Of a stretch of 64,000 nt of DNA, positions 33,550 through 42,116 are shown one piece after another. Origin of the DNA: Polaribacter dokdonensis (GTDB lineage Bacteria; Bacteroidota; Bacteroidia; Flavobacteriales; Flavobacteriaceae); assembly GCF_024362345.1 (NCBI RefSeq), contig NZ_CP101505.1, positions 2,377,501 to 2,441,500 of the forward strand, written 5' to 3'. Numbering within the stretch: position 1 is the stretch's first letter; each line of letters opens with the position of its first letter. The notes under the pieces are model-generated. The model did not search any database. It had not been told where the DNA came from and saw only the letters and a program-made list of their open reading frames with translations. Position numbers and translations under genes: made by a program.

Positions 33550-35112
33550 TTATTTATGTGTAAAATTTGCTTTTTCTTTAATAACTAAAGAAATAGGTTT
33601 GTTTTGTATTTTACTTTCTAACCAAGAAAGGATGTCTAAGTACAAGAATGCTCTTTTTTCATAAGGATGATCTTCATACACTTTAAGTTTAGCATGAATT
33701 TTCTTGAATTCATTTTTTATTTCATGAGGAAAAACATCACTCAAGTCTCTAATAGAAGTTAAAAATACTTTTTGAACTTCTTGTAAATTTTCCATTTTTA
33801 AAAGAAACTTATAGGTATCTACAAATTGTCTTTCTAAATCATAATCTAAACCACATTCATAATGTGCAATTAGGTTTAAAACCCTTGCAAAACATTGTAA
33901 ATCTTCAGCTGAACTTAAATTTTTAGATTTGATTATTTTTTGCAAATAAGCAATACAAAGCTCATTTTTACCCATTCCAAAATACAAGCATGCAATTTTA
34001 TAATAAAGCATTACAATGTAATGACTGTCTAATCTATTTTGATATTCTTCTAGTTTTTTATTGATAATTTCTACCAAATATTCACCTTCGGAAAAAGTAG
34101 CTTCTAAAAAGTGTAAGTGTAATTTATTAGCATATAAATACTGAAATATTAAGAGGTCTGTATTCATATTAGAAGGTATAACCTTCATATCTACATCTTC
34201 CTCAAAAGCTTTAAGTTCACTCTTAAAAGTAGATGCTTTTTTTACGAAGAAAGAAGCCTCTAATAAGTAATTAATACCTTTTAAATAAAAAACAGGATGT
34301 TGAGTTATGTACTTTTTGTCTGCCTTAAATAAAGAAACCCACTGACTTGCATATTTGTAGCTATGTAAAAAATCTTGTGTTAAGAAACTAAACCACAAAT
34401 GACTTTTATAGAGCCATAATTTTTCTCTAAAACCAAAAGTTTCAAAGTTGTACTTAGGTAATTTGCTATAAAAATATTGATTGATGAATTCTAGTTCTTC
34501 GTTATTTTTAACATAACCATTTTGTAGCAAGTGGCTGTATAATTGTAATGATAAATTAGATAGCTTACTAGCTACAACATTCTGTTGGCTCAACGTTTTT
34601 GCTTGCACAGAAAGCTGATCTGCTCTATTGCTTAAACTTCTAGTTATATATTGTGTTTCTATTACTTTTTCTAGTTCAACAATTTCGTAAGCAATATTTT
34701 TTTCTTCATTATCTAGAGCTAAGTTTTTAGCTTTATCTAACAGCTTTAAACTTTGTTTGTACAATCCTTTTTGATATAAAACTGTTGCAAAATCTAGCTG
34801 CTCTCGAATTTGAATTCTAATATTTTTATGAGCAGGATTTAAGCGTAAACTGATTAAAATTTGTTTGTACAAATGAGCTTTTAAGTTCGATAATTGTTGC
34901 TTAGAAACAATACCGCTTTTTATGATTTCCTTTTCATCATAGGCTTTTAATTTTTCTAAAAACTTAAAAAGAGAGAAAAATTTGGCATCAACATTTCCAC
35001 CTAATCTACCCACATACAAGTTAAATTGTCTTTTCTCAGATTTGGTTAAAGACTTAATTAAAACGAAAAGAGCATCATTTTGTTGGCTGACTGATGTAAG
35101 CTTTTTAATCAT
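33550..35112 (-). CDS. Helical-repeat (TPR-like) protein, function unknown
   Basis: A 520-residue soluble protein, almost all alpha-helical by composition, with repeated A/L/Y spacing reminiscent of degenerate TPR or HEAT-like helices (LYQKGLYKQSLKLLDKAKNL at about 114-133 is the best TPR-like unit; IACLYFGMGKNELCIAYLQK about 370-389 is another). No signal peptide and no catalytic motif. Such proteins of about 500 residues are common in Flavobacteriaceae without known role, so an adaptor function is a guess. It is divergent from leuA, lies upstream of the thr leader on the same strand, and looks like its own unit. Confidence 0.75.
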   Translation of the reverse strand: MIKKLTSVSQQNDALFVLIKSLTKSEKRQFNLYVGRLGGNVDAKFFSLFKFLEKLKAYDEKEIIKSGIVSKQQLSNLKAHLYKQILISLRLNPAHKNIRIQIREQLDFATVLYQKGLYKQSLKLLDKAKNLALDNEEKNIAYEIVELEKVIETQYITRSLSNRADQLSVQAKTLSQQNVVASKLSNLSLQLYSHLLQNGYVKNNEELEFINQYFYSKLPKYNFETFGFREKLWLYKSHLWFSFLTQDFLHSYKYASQWVSLFKADKKYITQHPVFYLKGINYLLEASFFVKKASTFKSELKAFEEDVDMKVIPSNMNTDLLIFQYLYANKLHLHFLEATFSEGEYLVEIINKKLEEYQNRLDSHYIVMLYYKIACLYFGMGKNELCIAYLQKIIKSKNLSSAEDLQCFARVLNLIAHYECGLDYDLERQFVDTYKFLLKMENLQEVQKVFLTSIRDLSDVFPHEIKNEFKKIHAKLKVYEDHPYEKRAFLYLDILSWLESKIQNKPISLVIKEKANFTHK

Positions 35113-35205
35113 AAAAAATTGATAATTAAATACTTATGTTTTTATATAGGATATTAGAAATCGTACAAAGTGGTAAAAGTAACTAAATATTTTAATCTCA
35201 TTAAA

Positions 35206-35213
35206 TACTTTTG
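35206..35213 (+). promoter_or_regulatory. -7 promoter box for leuAB
   Basis: TACTTTTG matches TAnnTTTG, 28 bases upstream of the leuA ATG. The region at -33 is A/T-rich without TTG. Confidence 0.45.
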
Positions 35214-35241
35214 ATTAAATATAAAGTCAATTTTTTTAATT

Positions 35242-36417
35242 ATGCAAAACAATCAAGTTCAAATATTTGATACAACTTTAAGAGATGGAGAGCAAGTTCC
35301 TGGTTGTAAGTTAGACACTACCCAAAAGTTAGTTATTGCAGAAAGGTTAGACTTGTTAGGAGTAAATGTTATAGAAGCAGGTTTTCCTGTTTCAAGCCCT
35401 GGAGATTTTAAATCGGTTTCAGAAATTGCAAAAATTGTAAAAAATGCTACAGTTTGTGGTTTAACAAGAGCTGTAGAAAATGATATAAAAGTAGCTGCAG
35501 AAGCTTTAAAATTTGCAAAATACCCAAGAATTCATACAGGTATTGGTACTAGTGATTCACATATCAAATATAAATTCAACTCAACAAGAGATAAAGTTAT
35601 AGAGAGAGCTATTAAAGCAGTTGCTTACTCTAAAACTTTTGTTGAAGATGTAGAGTTTTATGCAGAAGATGCAGGTAGAACAGACAATGAGTTCCTAGCA
35701 AAAGTGTGTGAAGAAGTTATAAAAGCAGGAGCTACAGTTTTAAATATACCAGATACAACTGGGTATTGTTTGCCAGAAGAATATGGTGCAAAAATGAAAT
35801 ACCTTAGAGAAAATGTAAAAGGAATAGAAAATGTTACACTTTCTTGTCATTGTCATAATGATTTAGGTTTGGCAACAGCAAATTCAATTGCTGGTGTAAT
35901 AAATGGAGCTCGTCAAATTGAGTGTACAATTAATGGAATAGGAGAAAGAGCTGGTAATACAGCTTTAGAAGAAGTGGTTATGATTTTAAATCAACACCCA
36001 TATTTAAATTTAGAAACCAGTATTAATACAAAACTATTGTATGATACAAGTATTATGGTTCGTGAAAAAATGGGAATGCCAGTACAACCTAACAAAGCAA
36101 TAGTGGGCGCAAATGCATTTGCTCATAGTTCAGGTATACATCAAGATGGAGTAATTAAAAATAGGGAAACTTACGAAATTATGGATCCTGAAGATGTAGG
36201 TGTTACAGAAAGCGCTATTGTTTTAACAGCAAGAAGTGGTAGAGCAGCCTTAGCTTACAGAGCTAAAAAAGTAGGTTATGAGCTAACAAAAATACAGTTA
36301 GATGAAGCTTACAAAGCCTTTTTAGAAATGGCAGATCAGCAAAAAGAAATAAAAGATGAAGACATACATGTCATCATGAAAAAAGTTAGTAATTTAGAGA
36401 AGTCAGCTATTGCATAA
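35242..36417 (+). CDS. leuA: 2-isopropylmalate synthase, short form without regulatory domain
   Basis: First committed step of leucine synthesis: acetyl-CoA plus 2-oxoisovalerate to 2-isopropylmalate. The 391-residue TIM-barrel enzyme has [14 protein letters not shown] (residues 9-22), GFPVSSPGD, and the metal-binding [16 protein letters not shown] (His-x-His), then [13 protein letters not shown]. It stops at about the length of the catalytic plus linker parts; the C-terminal leucine-binding regulatory domain found in about 510-residue enzymes is missing. Homocitrate or citramalate synthase is an alternative, but leuB 12 bases downstream supports LeuA. Cytoplasmic. Confidence 0.9.
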   Translation: MQNNQVQIFDTTLRDGEQVPGCKLDTTQKLVIAERLDLLGVNVIEAGFPVSSPGDFKSVSEIAKIVKNATVCGLTRAVENDIKVAAEALKFAKYPRIHTGIGTSDSHIKYKFNSTRDKVIERAIKAVAYSKTFVEDVEFYAEDAGRTDNEFLAKVCEEVIKAGATVLNIPDTTGYCLPEEYGAKMKYLRENVKGIENVTLSCHCHNDLGLATANSIAGVINGARQIECTINGIGERAGNTALEEVVMILNQHPYLNLETSINTKLLYDTSIMVREKMGMPVQPNKAIVGANAFAHSSGIHQDGVIKNRETYEIMDPEDVGVTESAIVLTARSGRAALAYRAKKVGYELTKIQLDEAYKAFLEMADQQKEIKDEDIHVIMKKVSNLEKSAIA

Positions 36418-36429
36418 AATACTAGTGAT

Positions 36430-37551
36430 ATGAAATTTAATATAGCAGTAATTCCAGGAGATGGTGTAGGGCCAGAAGTTGTAGAACAAGCCAAAAAAGC
36501 TTTAGATGCAGTTGCTGAAGCTTACAACCATATTTTTATTTATAAAGAAGCACAATTAGGTGCAAATGCAATAGATGCTACAGGTGGTCCACTGCCAAAA
36601 GAAACTATTGAAATTTGTAAAAGTGCAGATGCTATATTATTTGGTGCAGTTGGAGATCCTAAATATGATAATGATCCATCAGCAAAAATTCGTCCAGAAC
36701 AAGGCTTGTTAAATTTAAGAAGAGAACTAGACCTATATTGTAATGTTAGGCCTGTAAAAGCTTACGATAATTTAATTTCTAACTCTCCTTTAAAAAGAGA
36801 AGTAATTAAAAATTCTGATTTTGTAATTTACAGAGAATTAACAGGTGGAATTTATTTTGGCGAAAAAACGCTTAGTGAAGACAAACAAACTGCACATGAT
36901 GTTTCTTCTTATACAGTAAAAGAAATTTCAAGAGTAACACATTTAGCATTTCAAGCAGCGCAAAAACGTAAGAAAAAACTAACCTTGGTAGATAAAGCCA
37001 ATGTTTTAGAAACTTCGCGTTTATGGAGAAAAACCGTTTCAGAAATAGCTAAAGAGTATAAAGATGTAGAATTAGAATATCTTTTTGTAGACAATGCAGC
37101 TATGAAAATGATTTTAAACCCAACACATTTTGATGTTATCTTAACAGAAAACCTTTTTGGAGATATGATTTCAGATGTTGCAAGTTCACTTTGTGGCTCA
37201 ATTGGTTTGTTGGCATCATCGTCAATTGGTGCAGAAAATGGCTTGTTTGAACCAATTCACGGTTCTTATTCTCAAGCAAAGGGCAAAGACATTGCAAATC
37301 CTTTAGCATCAATTTTATCAGCAGCTATGTTATTACAATATTTAGGCTTGCATGAAGAAGCAGATGCTATAGAAAGAGCAGTAGATAAATCTTTGGCTTT
37401 AGGTATCACTACTCAAGATATCAAAAGAAAAATGCAAAAATCTACAACCACTTCTAAAGTTGGTGATTTTGTTGCAGATTATATTACCAATCAAGATGAT
37501 AGTAATATGAACTTCAGAAACATTCACATGGGTCAAAGTACTATTATTTAG
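36430..37551 (+). CDS. leuB: 3-isopropylmalate dehydrogenase
   Basis: NAD-dependent oxidation and decarboxylation of 3-isopropylmalate. The 373-residue protein has IPGDGVGPEV (residues 8-17), LLNLRRELDLYCNVRPVK (substrate arginines), RELTGGIYFGEK (tyrosine loop) and LTENLFGDMISD (metal-binding aspartates), then the NAD site GLFEPIHGSYSQAKGKDIANP. Usually found with leuCD, which are absent here. A palindromic element follows its stop; no clear T-run terminator is present. Confidence 0.95.
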   Translation: MKFNIAVIPGDGVGPEVVEQAKKALDAVAEAYNHIFIYKEAQLGANAIDATGGPLPKETIEICKSADAILFGAVGDPKYDNDPSAKIRPEQGLLNLRRELDLYCNVRPVKAYDNLISNSPLKREVIKNSDFVIYRELTGGIYFGEKTLSEDKQTAHDVSSYTVKEISRVTHLAFQAAQKRKKKLTLVDKANVLETSRLWRKTVSEIAKEYKDVELEYLFVDNAAMKMILNPTHFDVILTENLFGDMISDVASSLCGSIGLLASSSIGAENGLFEPIHGSYSQAKGKDIANPLASILSAAMLLQYLGLHEEADAIERAVDKSLALGITTQDIKRKMQKSTTTSKVGDFVADYITNQDDSNMNFRNIHMGQSTII

Positions 37552-37650
37552 AAGCTATTTCCAGCTTTCAGCACTCGCTTTTTTTTGATTCTGAAATAAA
37601 TTCAGTATCAAAAAAAGAGCTCAAACAAATGCCTCAATCTGGGCTAAACT
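37551..37650. repeat. REP-like palindromic intergenic element
   Basis: A long imperfect hairpin: CTCGC-TTTTTTTT-GAT-CTGAA (37574-37595) pairs with TTCAG-ATC-AAAAAAA-GAGC (37601-37620) around a 5-base loop, bracketed by CCAG (37561-37564) and CTGG (37639-37642) and ending in GGGCTAAAC. There is no T-run after the right arm, so it is not a normal terminator. The layout (CTCGCTTTTT, variable stem, AAAAAGAGCTC, GGGCTA) resembles interspersed palindromes I associate with Flavobacteriaceae genomes, an identification from recall that needs a genome search. Confidence 0.5.
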
Positions 37651-37876
37651 TATTTGTGAGCCAAATTTAGTTTTTAAAATATCAAATTCACTTTAAAATA
37701 AAGATTTCTTTGTAAATATTACAACTACTGAATATCATATTAAAATGTATTTAAAGTGTTGATTTACAGTCATAAAGATATTTATTATTTACCCTGAATT
37801 TAAACGAAGTCATTATAATATTAATAACAAAATAACTGAATAATAATATTTTTGTTAATAAAGAAACAATTCGTAA
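37552..37876 (+). other. 325-base gap between leuB and ilvD: REP-like element, then ilvD promoter region
   Basis: The first 100 bases or so hold a strong palindromic element (see separate entry). The rest is A/T-rich (about 37660-37846) and ends in the ilvD -7 box. I looked for an Ile/Val/Leu-rich leader peptide as in many ilv operons: the only ATG frames are 5-14 codons without such runs, so none is supported. No riboswitch-like pattern was seen. Confidence 0.6.
37847..37854 (+). promoter_or_regulatory. -7 promoter box for the ilv operon
   Basis: TATTTTTG matches TAnnTTTG, 22 bases upstream of the ilvD ATG. No TTG at the -33 spacing. Confidence 0.42.
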
Positions 37877-39553
37877 ATGGAATTAAATAAACACAGCAAA
37901 AGATTAACGCAAGACGAATCTCAACCAGCTTCACAAGCCATGTTGTATGCAGTTGGTTTATCAGAAGAAGATATGAGCAAAGCTCAAGTGGGTATTGCAA
38001 GTACAGGTTATGATGGTAATCCTTGTAATATGCATTTAAACAACTTAGCTGCAGAAGTTAAGGTAGAGAGTAAAATTGCAGGTTTGGTTGGTTTAGGTTT
38101 TAATACAATTGGAGTTTCAGATGGTATTTCTATGGGAACTTCAGGTATGAATTATTCTTTAGCATCAAGAGATATTATTGCAGATTCTATAGAAACTGTG
38201 ATGAACGCTCAGAGTTATGATGCGTTGGTTTCTGTTGTAGGTTGTGATAAAAATATGCCAGGTGCAGTTATTGCAATGTTACGTTTAAACAGACCATCAA
38301 TTATGATGTATGGAGGTACAATTGCCTCTGGTAATTATAAAGGTAAAAAATTAAACATTGTTTCTGCTTTTGAAGCTTTAGGTCAAAAAGTTGCTGGCGA
38401 AATTGATGAGAATGAATACAAGGAAATTATAAAAAGAGCAATTCCAGGAGCAGGTGCTTGTGGAGGTATGTATACAGCAAATACAATGGCTTCTGCAATA
38501 GAATGTATGGGTTTTGCTTTGCCTTATAATTCGTCTATTCCTGCAGAAAATCCAAATAAATTATCTGAAGCAGAAAGAACTGCCTTAGCAATCAAAAACT
38601 TATTAGAGTTAGATTTAAAACCATTAGATATCATTTCTAAAAAATCATTAGAAAACGCTGTGGCTTTGGTAAATGCTTTAGGAGGTTCTACAAATGCTGT
38701 TTTACACTTTTTAGCAATTGCACATGCAGCAGAAATAGATTTTACTTTAGAAGATTTTCAAACAGTTTCAGACAGAACTCCTTTAATTGCAGATTTAAAA
38801 CCATCAGGTAAATACTTAATGGAAGATGTTCATGGAGTTGGAGGTACACCTGCAATTATGAAGTATTTATTAGATAATGGCTATTTACATGGAGATTGTT
38901 TAACTGTTACAGGTAAAACGTTGGCAGAAAATTTAGCTGATGTAAAAGCAATGGAGTTTGAAGATCAAGATGTTATTTATCCAAAAGATAAAGCCTTAAA
39001 AACATCAGGAAATATTCAAATTATTTACGGAAATCTAGCTACTGAAGGTGCTGTTGCTAAAATTTCTGGAAACGAAGGTTTATTATTTGAAGGTAAAGCT
39101 GTGGTTTACGATGGTGAACAAGCAGCAAATACTGGTATTTCAAATGGAGAAGTAGAAAAAGGAGATGTTGTTGTCATTAGATATGTGGGTCCTAAAGGTG
39201 GTCCAGGAATGCCAGAAATGTTGAAGCCAACATCATTAATTATGGGTGCAGGTTTAGGTAAATCTGTAGCATTAATAACAGATGGTCGTTTTTCAGGAGG
39301 TACTCATGGTTTTGTTGTTGGGCATATTACTCCAGAAGCACAATCTGGAGGAGCAATAGGTTTGTTAGAAACTGGCGATAAAATTAAAATAAGTGCAGAA
39401 GATAACTCTATTAATGTACTTATTTCTGATGAAGAATTAGCAAAAAGAAAAGCAAATTGGGTAGCACCTGCACTAAAACATAAAAAGGGAATTTTATACA
39501 AATATGCGAAATCTGTAGCCTCTGCATCTAAAGGATGTGTTACTGATTTATAA
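37877..39553 (+). CDS. ilvD: Dihydroxy-acid dehydratase
   Basis: Third step of isoleucine/valine synthesis: dehydrates 2,3-dihydroxy acids with an iron-sulfur cluster and Mg. The 558-residue protein has the cluster cysteines in [12 protein letters not shown] (about residues 42-53), [11 protein letters not shown] (about 121-131) and [16 protein letters not shown] (about 193-208), and [14 protein letters not shown] near the C-terminus. Length is normal. First gene of ilvDBNC; a 98-base purine-rich spacer separates it from ilvB. Confidence 0.96.
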   Translation: MELNKHSKRLTQDESQPASQAMLYAVGLSEEDMSKAQVGIASTGYDGNPCNMHLNNLAAEVKVESKIAGLVGLGFNTIGVSDGISMGTSGMNYSLASRDIIADSIETVMNAQSYDALVSVVGCDKNMPGAVIAMLRLNRPSIMMYGGTIASGNYKGKKLNIVSAFEALGQKVAGEIDENEYKEIIKRAIPGAGACGGMYTANTMASAIECMGFALPYNSSIPAENPNKLSEAERTALAIKNLLELDLKPLDIISKKSLENAVALVNALGGSTNAVLHFLAIAHAAEIDFTLEDFQTVSDRTPLIADLKPSGKYLMEDVHGVGGTPAIMKYLLDNGYLHGDCLTVTGKTLAENLADVKAMEFEDQDVIYPKDKALKTSGNIQIIYGNLATEGAVAKISGNEGLLFEGKAVVYDGEQAANTGISNGEVEKGDVVVIRYVGPKGGPGMPEMLKPTSLIMGAGLGKSVALITDGRFSGGTHGFVVGHITPEAQSGGAIGLLETGDKIKISAEDNSINVLISDEELAKRKANWVAPALKHKKGILYKYAKSVASASKGCVTDL

Positions 39554-39651
39554 AGAAAATATAGATAAAAGAATAAAGAGAAAAGAAAAGAGAAAGATTA
39601 GAAAATCTTCATACTTGCGTCTTTTTTCTCTATTCTAAAAAGAGAAAAGAT
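39554..39651 (+). repeat. Purine-rich spacer repeat between ilvD and ilvB (copy 1)
   Basis: The left part is almost all A/G (GAATAAAGA at 39571-39579, then AGAAAAGAAAAGAGAAAGA) and the right part has TCTTTTTTCTCTATTCT (39620-39636), which pairs with the left part as a long imperfect hairpin. GAATAAAGA recurs in the next two ilv spacers, so the three appear related. Confidence 0.45.
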
Positions 39652-41385
39652 ATGGAAACACAAACCATAAAATCACAAGGTAAAACTAATAAAGCTACAG
39701 AACGTATTTCTGGTAGTGAGGCTATTGTTAGATGCTTAATCGAAGAAGGTGTTGATATTTTGTACGGATATCCAGGAGGTGCAATTATGCCTGTCTATGA
39801 TGAGTTGTATAAATATCAAGGAAAAATACATCATGTTTTAACACGTCATGAGCAAGGAGCAACGCATTCTGCACAAGGTTATGCACGTATTTCTGGAAAA
39901 GTTGGTGTGGCTATAGCTACATCTGGTCCTGGAGCTACAAATTTAATTACAGGTATTGCAGATGCTCAGATAGATTCTACACCTATGGTTTGTATTACAG
40001 GTCAAGTAGCTTCTCATTTATTAGGTAGTGATGCTTTTCAAGAAACAGACATTGTAGGTATTTCTACGCCAGTAACAAAATGGAATTGCCAAATTACAAA
40101 GGCTGAAGACATTCCAATAGTTATGGCAAAAGCATTTTACATTGCTAAAAGTGGAAGACCAGGACCTGTTTTGGTAGATATTACAAAAGACGCACAGTTT
40201 GAGGAGTTTGATTTTGCCTATGAGAAATGTACGCATGTTAGAAGTTATAATCCTGTGCCTACAACAGATATTATAAAAGTTAAAGAAGCTGCAGACCTTA
40301 TAAATGCAGCGAAAAAACCATTAATTGTTTGGGGTCAAGGAGTAATTTTAGGAAAAGCTGAAGAAGAGTTTAAAGCAGTTGTAGAAAAATCAGGTATACC
40401 TGCTGCTTGGACTATTTTAGGTGCTTCTGCAATACCAACTTCTCACCCTTTAAATGTAGGTATGGTTGGTATGCATGGAAATTATGCTCCAAATGTTTTA
40501 ACCAATGAGTGTGATCTTTTAATTGCAATAGGAATGCGTTTTGATGATAGAGTTACAGGTAGCTTATCTACATACGCAAAACAAGCAAAAGTAATTCACT
40601 TTGAAATAGATCCTGCAGAGATTGATAAAAATGTAAAATCTGATGTTGCAGTTTTAGGTGATGCAAAAAAGAGTTTAGAAGAATTATTACCATTTTTAGA
40701 AGAAAAAAGTCATACAGATTGGCATCAGAAGTTTAAAGACTTATATCAAATAGAATACGACAAAGTAATTAAGAACGATTTATATCCTACAAAAGAAGGC
40801 CTAACTATGGCTGAAGTTTTAAAGGAAATAAATATTAAAAGTGAAGGTAAAGCTGCAATTGTTACAGATGTTGGTCAACATCAAATGATTGCATGTAGAT
40901 ATGCAGATTTTAATGTCTCTAAAAGTAACATTACTTCTGGAGGTTTAGGAACCATGGGCTTTGGTTTGCCAGCAGCAATTGGTGCAAAAATGGCAGCTCC
41001 AGATCGTGAAGTGGTTTCTATTTCTGGAGATGGAGGATACCAAATGACAATTCAAGAATTAGGTACCATTTTTCAGCAAAAAGCAGCTGTAAAGGTAGTG
41101 GTTTTGAACAACGATTTTTTAGGTATGGTTCGTCAATGGCAACAATTGTTTTTCGATAAAAGATATGCATCAACAGAAATGGTAAATCCGAATTTTGTTG
41201 CAATTGCTGAGGGATATTACATTAAAGCAAGAAAGGTTACAAAACGTGAAGAATTAGCTGAAGCAGTTGCAGAAATGATGCAAAGTAAAGAAGCTTATTT
41301 CTTAGAGGTTTGTGTAGAAAAAGAAGATAATGTTTTTCCAATGATACCAACAGGAGCAAGTGTTTCTGATATAAGGTTGGAGTAA
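39652..41385 (+). CDS. ilvB: Acetolactate synthase large subunit
   Basis: Condenses two pyruvates, or pyruvate with 2-oxobutyrate, using thiamine diphosphate and FAD. The 577-residue catalytic subunit has the catalytic glutamate region in RHEQGATHSAQGYAR (about 64-78), SGPGATNLITGIADA, the FAD region, and the ThDP motif GDGGYQMTIQELGT with NN (about 462-491). The first 17 residues are a variable leader. Cytoplasmic, paired with ilvN 89 bases downstream. Confidence 0.95.
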   Translation: METQTIKSQGKTNKATERISGSEAIVRCLIEEGVDILYGYPGGAIMPVYDELYKYQGKIHHVLTRHEQGATHSAQGYARISGKVGVAIATSGPGATNLITGIADAQIDSTPMVCITGQVASHLLGSDAFQETDIVGISTPVTKWNCQITKAEDIPIVMAKAFYIAKSGRPGPVLVDITKDAQFEEFDFAYEKCTHVRSYNPVPTTDIIKVKEAADLINAAKKPLIVWGQGVILGKAEEEFKAVVEKSGIPAAWTILGASAIPTSHPLNVGMVGMHGNYAPNVLTNECDLLIAIGMRFDDRVTGSLSTYAKQAKVIHFEIDPAEIDKNVKSDVAVLGDAKKSLEELLPFLEEKSHTDWHQKFKDLYQIEYDKVIKNDLYPTKEGLTMAEVLKEINIKSEGKAAIVTDVGQHQMIACRYADFNVSKSNITSGGLGTMGFGLPAAIGAKMAAPDREVVSISGDGGYQMTIQELGTIFQQKAAVKVVVLNNDFLGMVRQWQQLFFDKRYASTEMVNPNFVAIAEGYYIKARKVTKREELAEAVAEMMQSKEAYFLEVCVEKEDNVFPMIPTGASVSDIRLE

Positions 41386-41474
41386 AATAAGAGTATAGAA
41401 TAAAGAACACAGAGTAGAGAAGAAAGAGAAAAGTTTGTTAACTATTATTTACACCTTTCTAATATCTTAAAAAT
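41386..41474 (+). repeat. Purine-rich spacer repeat between ilvB and ilvN (copy 2)
   Basis: Contains TATAGAATAAAGAACA with GAATAAAGA at 41398-41406, then a purine run up to about 41430. It lacks a clear pyrimidine right arm, so it looks like a partial or decayed copy of the spacers on either side. Confidence 0.4.
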
Positions 41475-42008
41475 ATGAGTACAGAAGATAAACAGTTATA
41501 TACAGTATCTATTTACACAGAAAACAATATTGGATTGTTGAATAGAATTTCTGCAATTTTTCAGAGAAGACACATCAATATAGAAAGTTTAAATACATCT
41601 CCATCAGAAATAGAAGGCGTTTCTAAATTTACCATTGTTGTAAATATTGATGAGGTAAATATTAAGAAAATTATAGGTCAAATAGAGAAACAAGTAGAAG
41701 TAATTAAGGCTTATTATCACAATTTAGATCAGATTATTTATCAAATTTCTGGATTGTTTAAAATTAAGTCTGAATTACTGTTTGAAGAGCCTCAAATACA
41801 GAATATCATCAAAGAGAGTAATGCTAGAATTGTAACTGTAAATAAAGCTTTTTTTATCCTAGAAAAATCAGGTAGAAAAGAAGAGATTGTACAAATGTAC
41901 AATCAACTAAGTAAATTCGGAATTATGCAATACACGCGTTCAGGATTAATTGCAGTTACCAAAGAAGAGATGAAAATATCATCATTATTAGAATCATACA
42001 ACAACTAA
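41475..42008 (+). CDS. ilvN: Acetolactate synthase regulatory subunit
   Basis: The 177-residue small subunit that activates IlvB and gives valine feedback inhibition. An ACT domain opens the protein (YTVSIYTENNIGLLNRISAIF, residues about 9-29, then RRHINIESLNTSPSE with the valine-site residues), followed by a second ACT-like C-terminal half. Length is normal for the longer ilvH-like form. Cytoplasmic complex with IlvB. Confidence 0.94.
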   Translation: MSTEDKQLYTVSIYTENNIGLLNRISAIFQRRHINIESLNTSPSEIEGVSKFTIVVNIDEVNIKKIIGQIEKQVEVIKAYYHNLDQIIYQISGLFKIKSELLFEEPQIQNIIKESNARIVTVNKAFFILEKSGRKEEIVQMYNQLSKFGIMQYTRSGLIAVTKEEMKISSLLESYNN

Positions 42009-42116
42009 AAATAAATACTAGAATACAGAAAATTGAAAAATGGAATAAAGAAAAATTTTTAAGTCTTTGTTCTTTTCTCTTGATTCTATCTCTGGTTAAA
42101 AATTAAAAACAAGAAA
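42009..42116 (+). repeat. Purine-rich spacer repeat between ilvN and ilvC (copy 3)
   Basis: A left purine arm with GGAATAAAGAAAAA (GAATAAAGA at 42043-42051) and a right pyrimidine arm TCTTTGTTCTTTTCTCTTG (about 42063-42081) followed by ATTCTATCTCT. The arms can pair imperfectly, as in the ilvD-ilvB spacer. Confidence 0.42.

Noticed and set aside
35136..35186. A 16-codon ATG frame upstream of leuA as a possible leader peptide
   Set aside because: It lies upstream of the -7 box (35206-35213), has only two Leu codons and no hairpin follows.
37625..37876. Ile/Val/Leu leader peptide ahead of ilvD
   Set aside because: Only frames of 5-14 codons without branched-chain codon runs are present and no attenuator hairpin near ilvD is seen.
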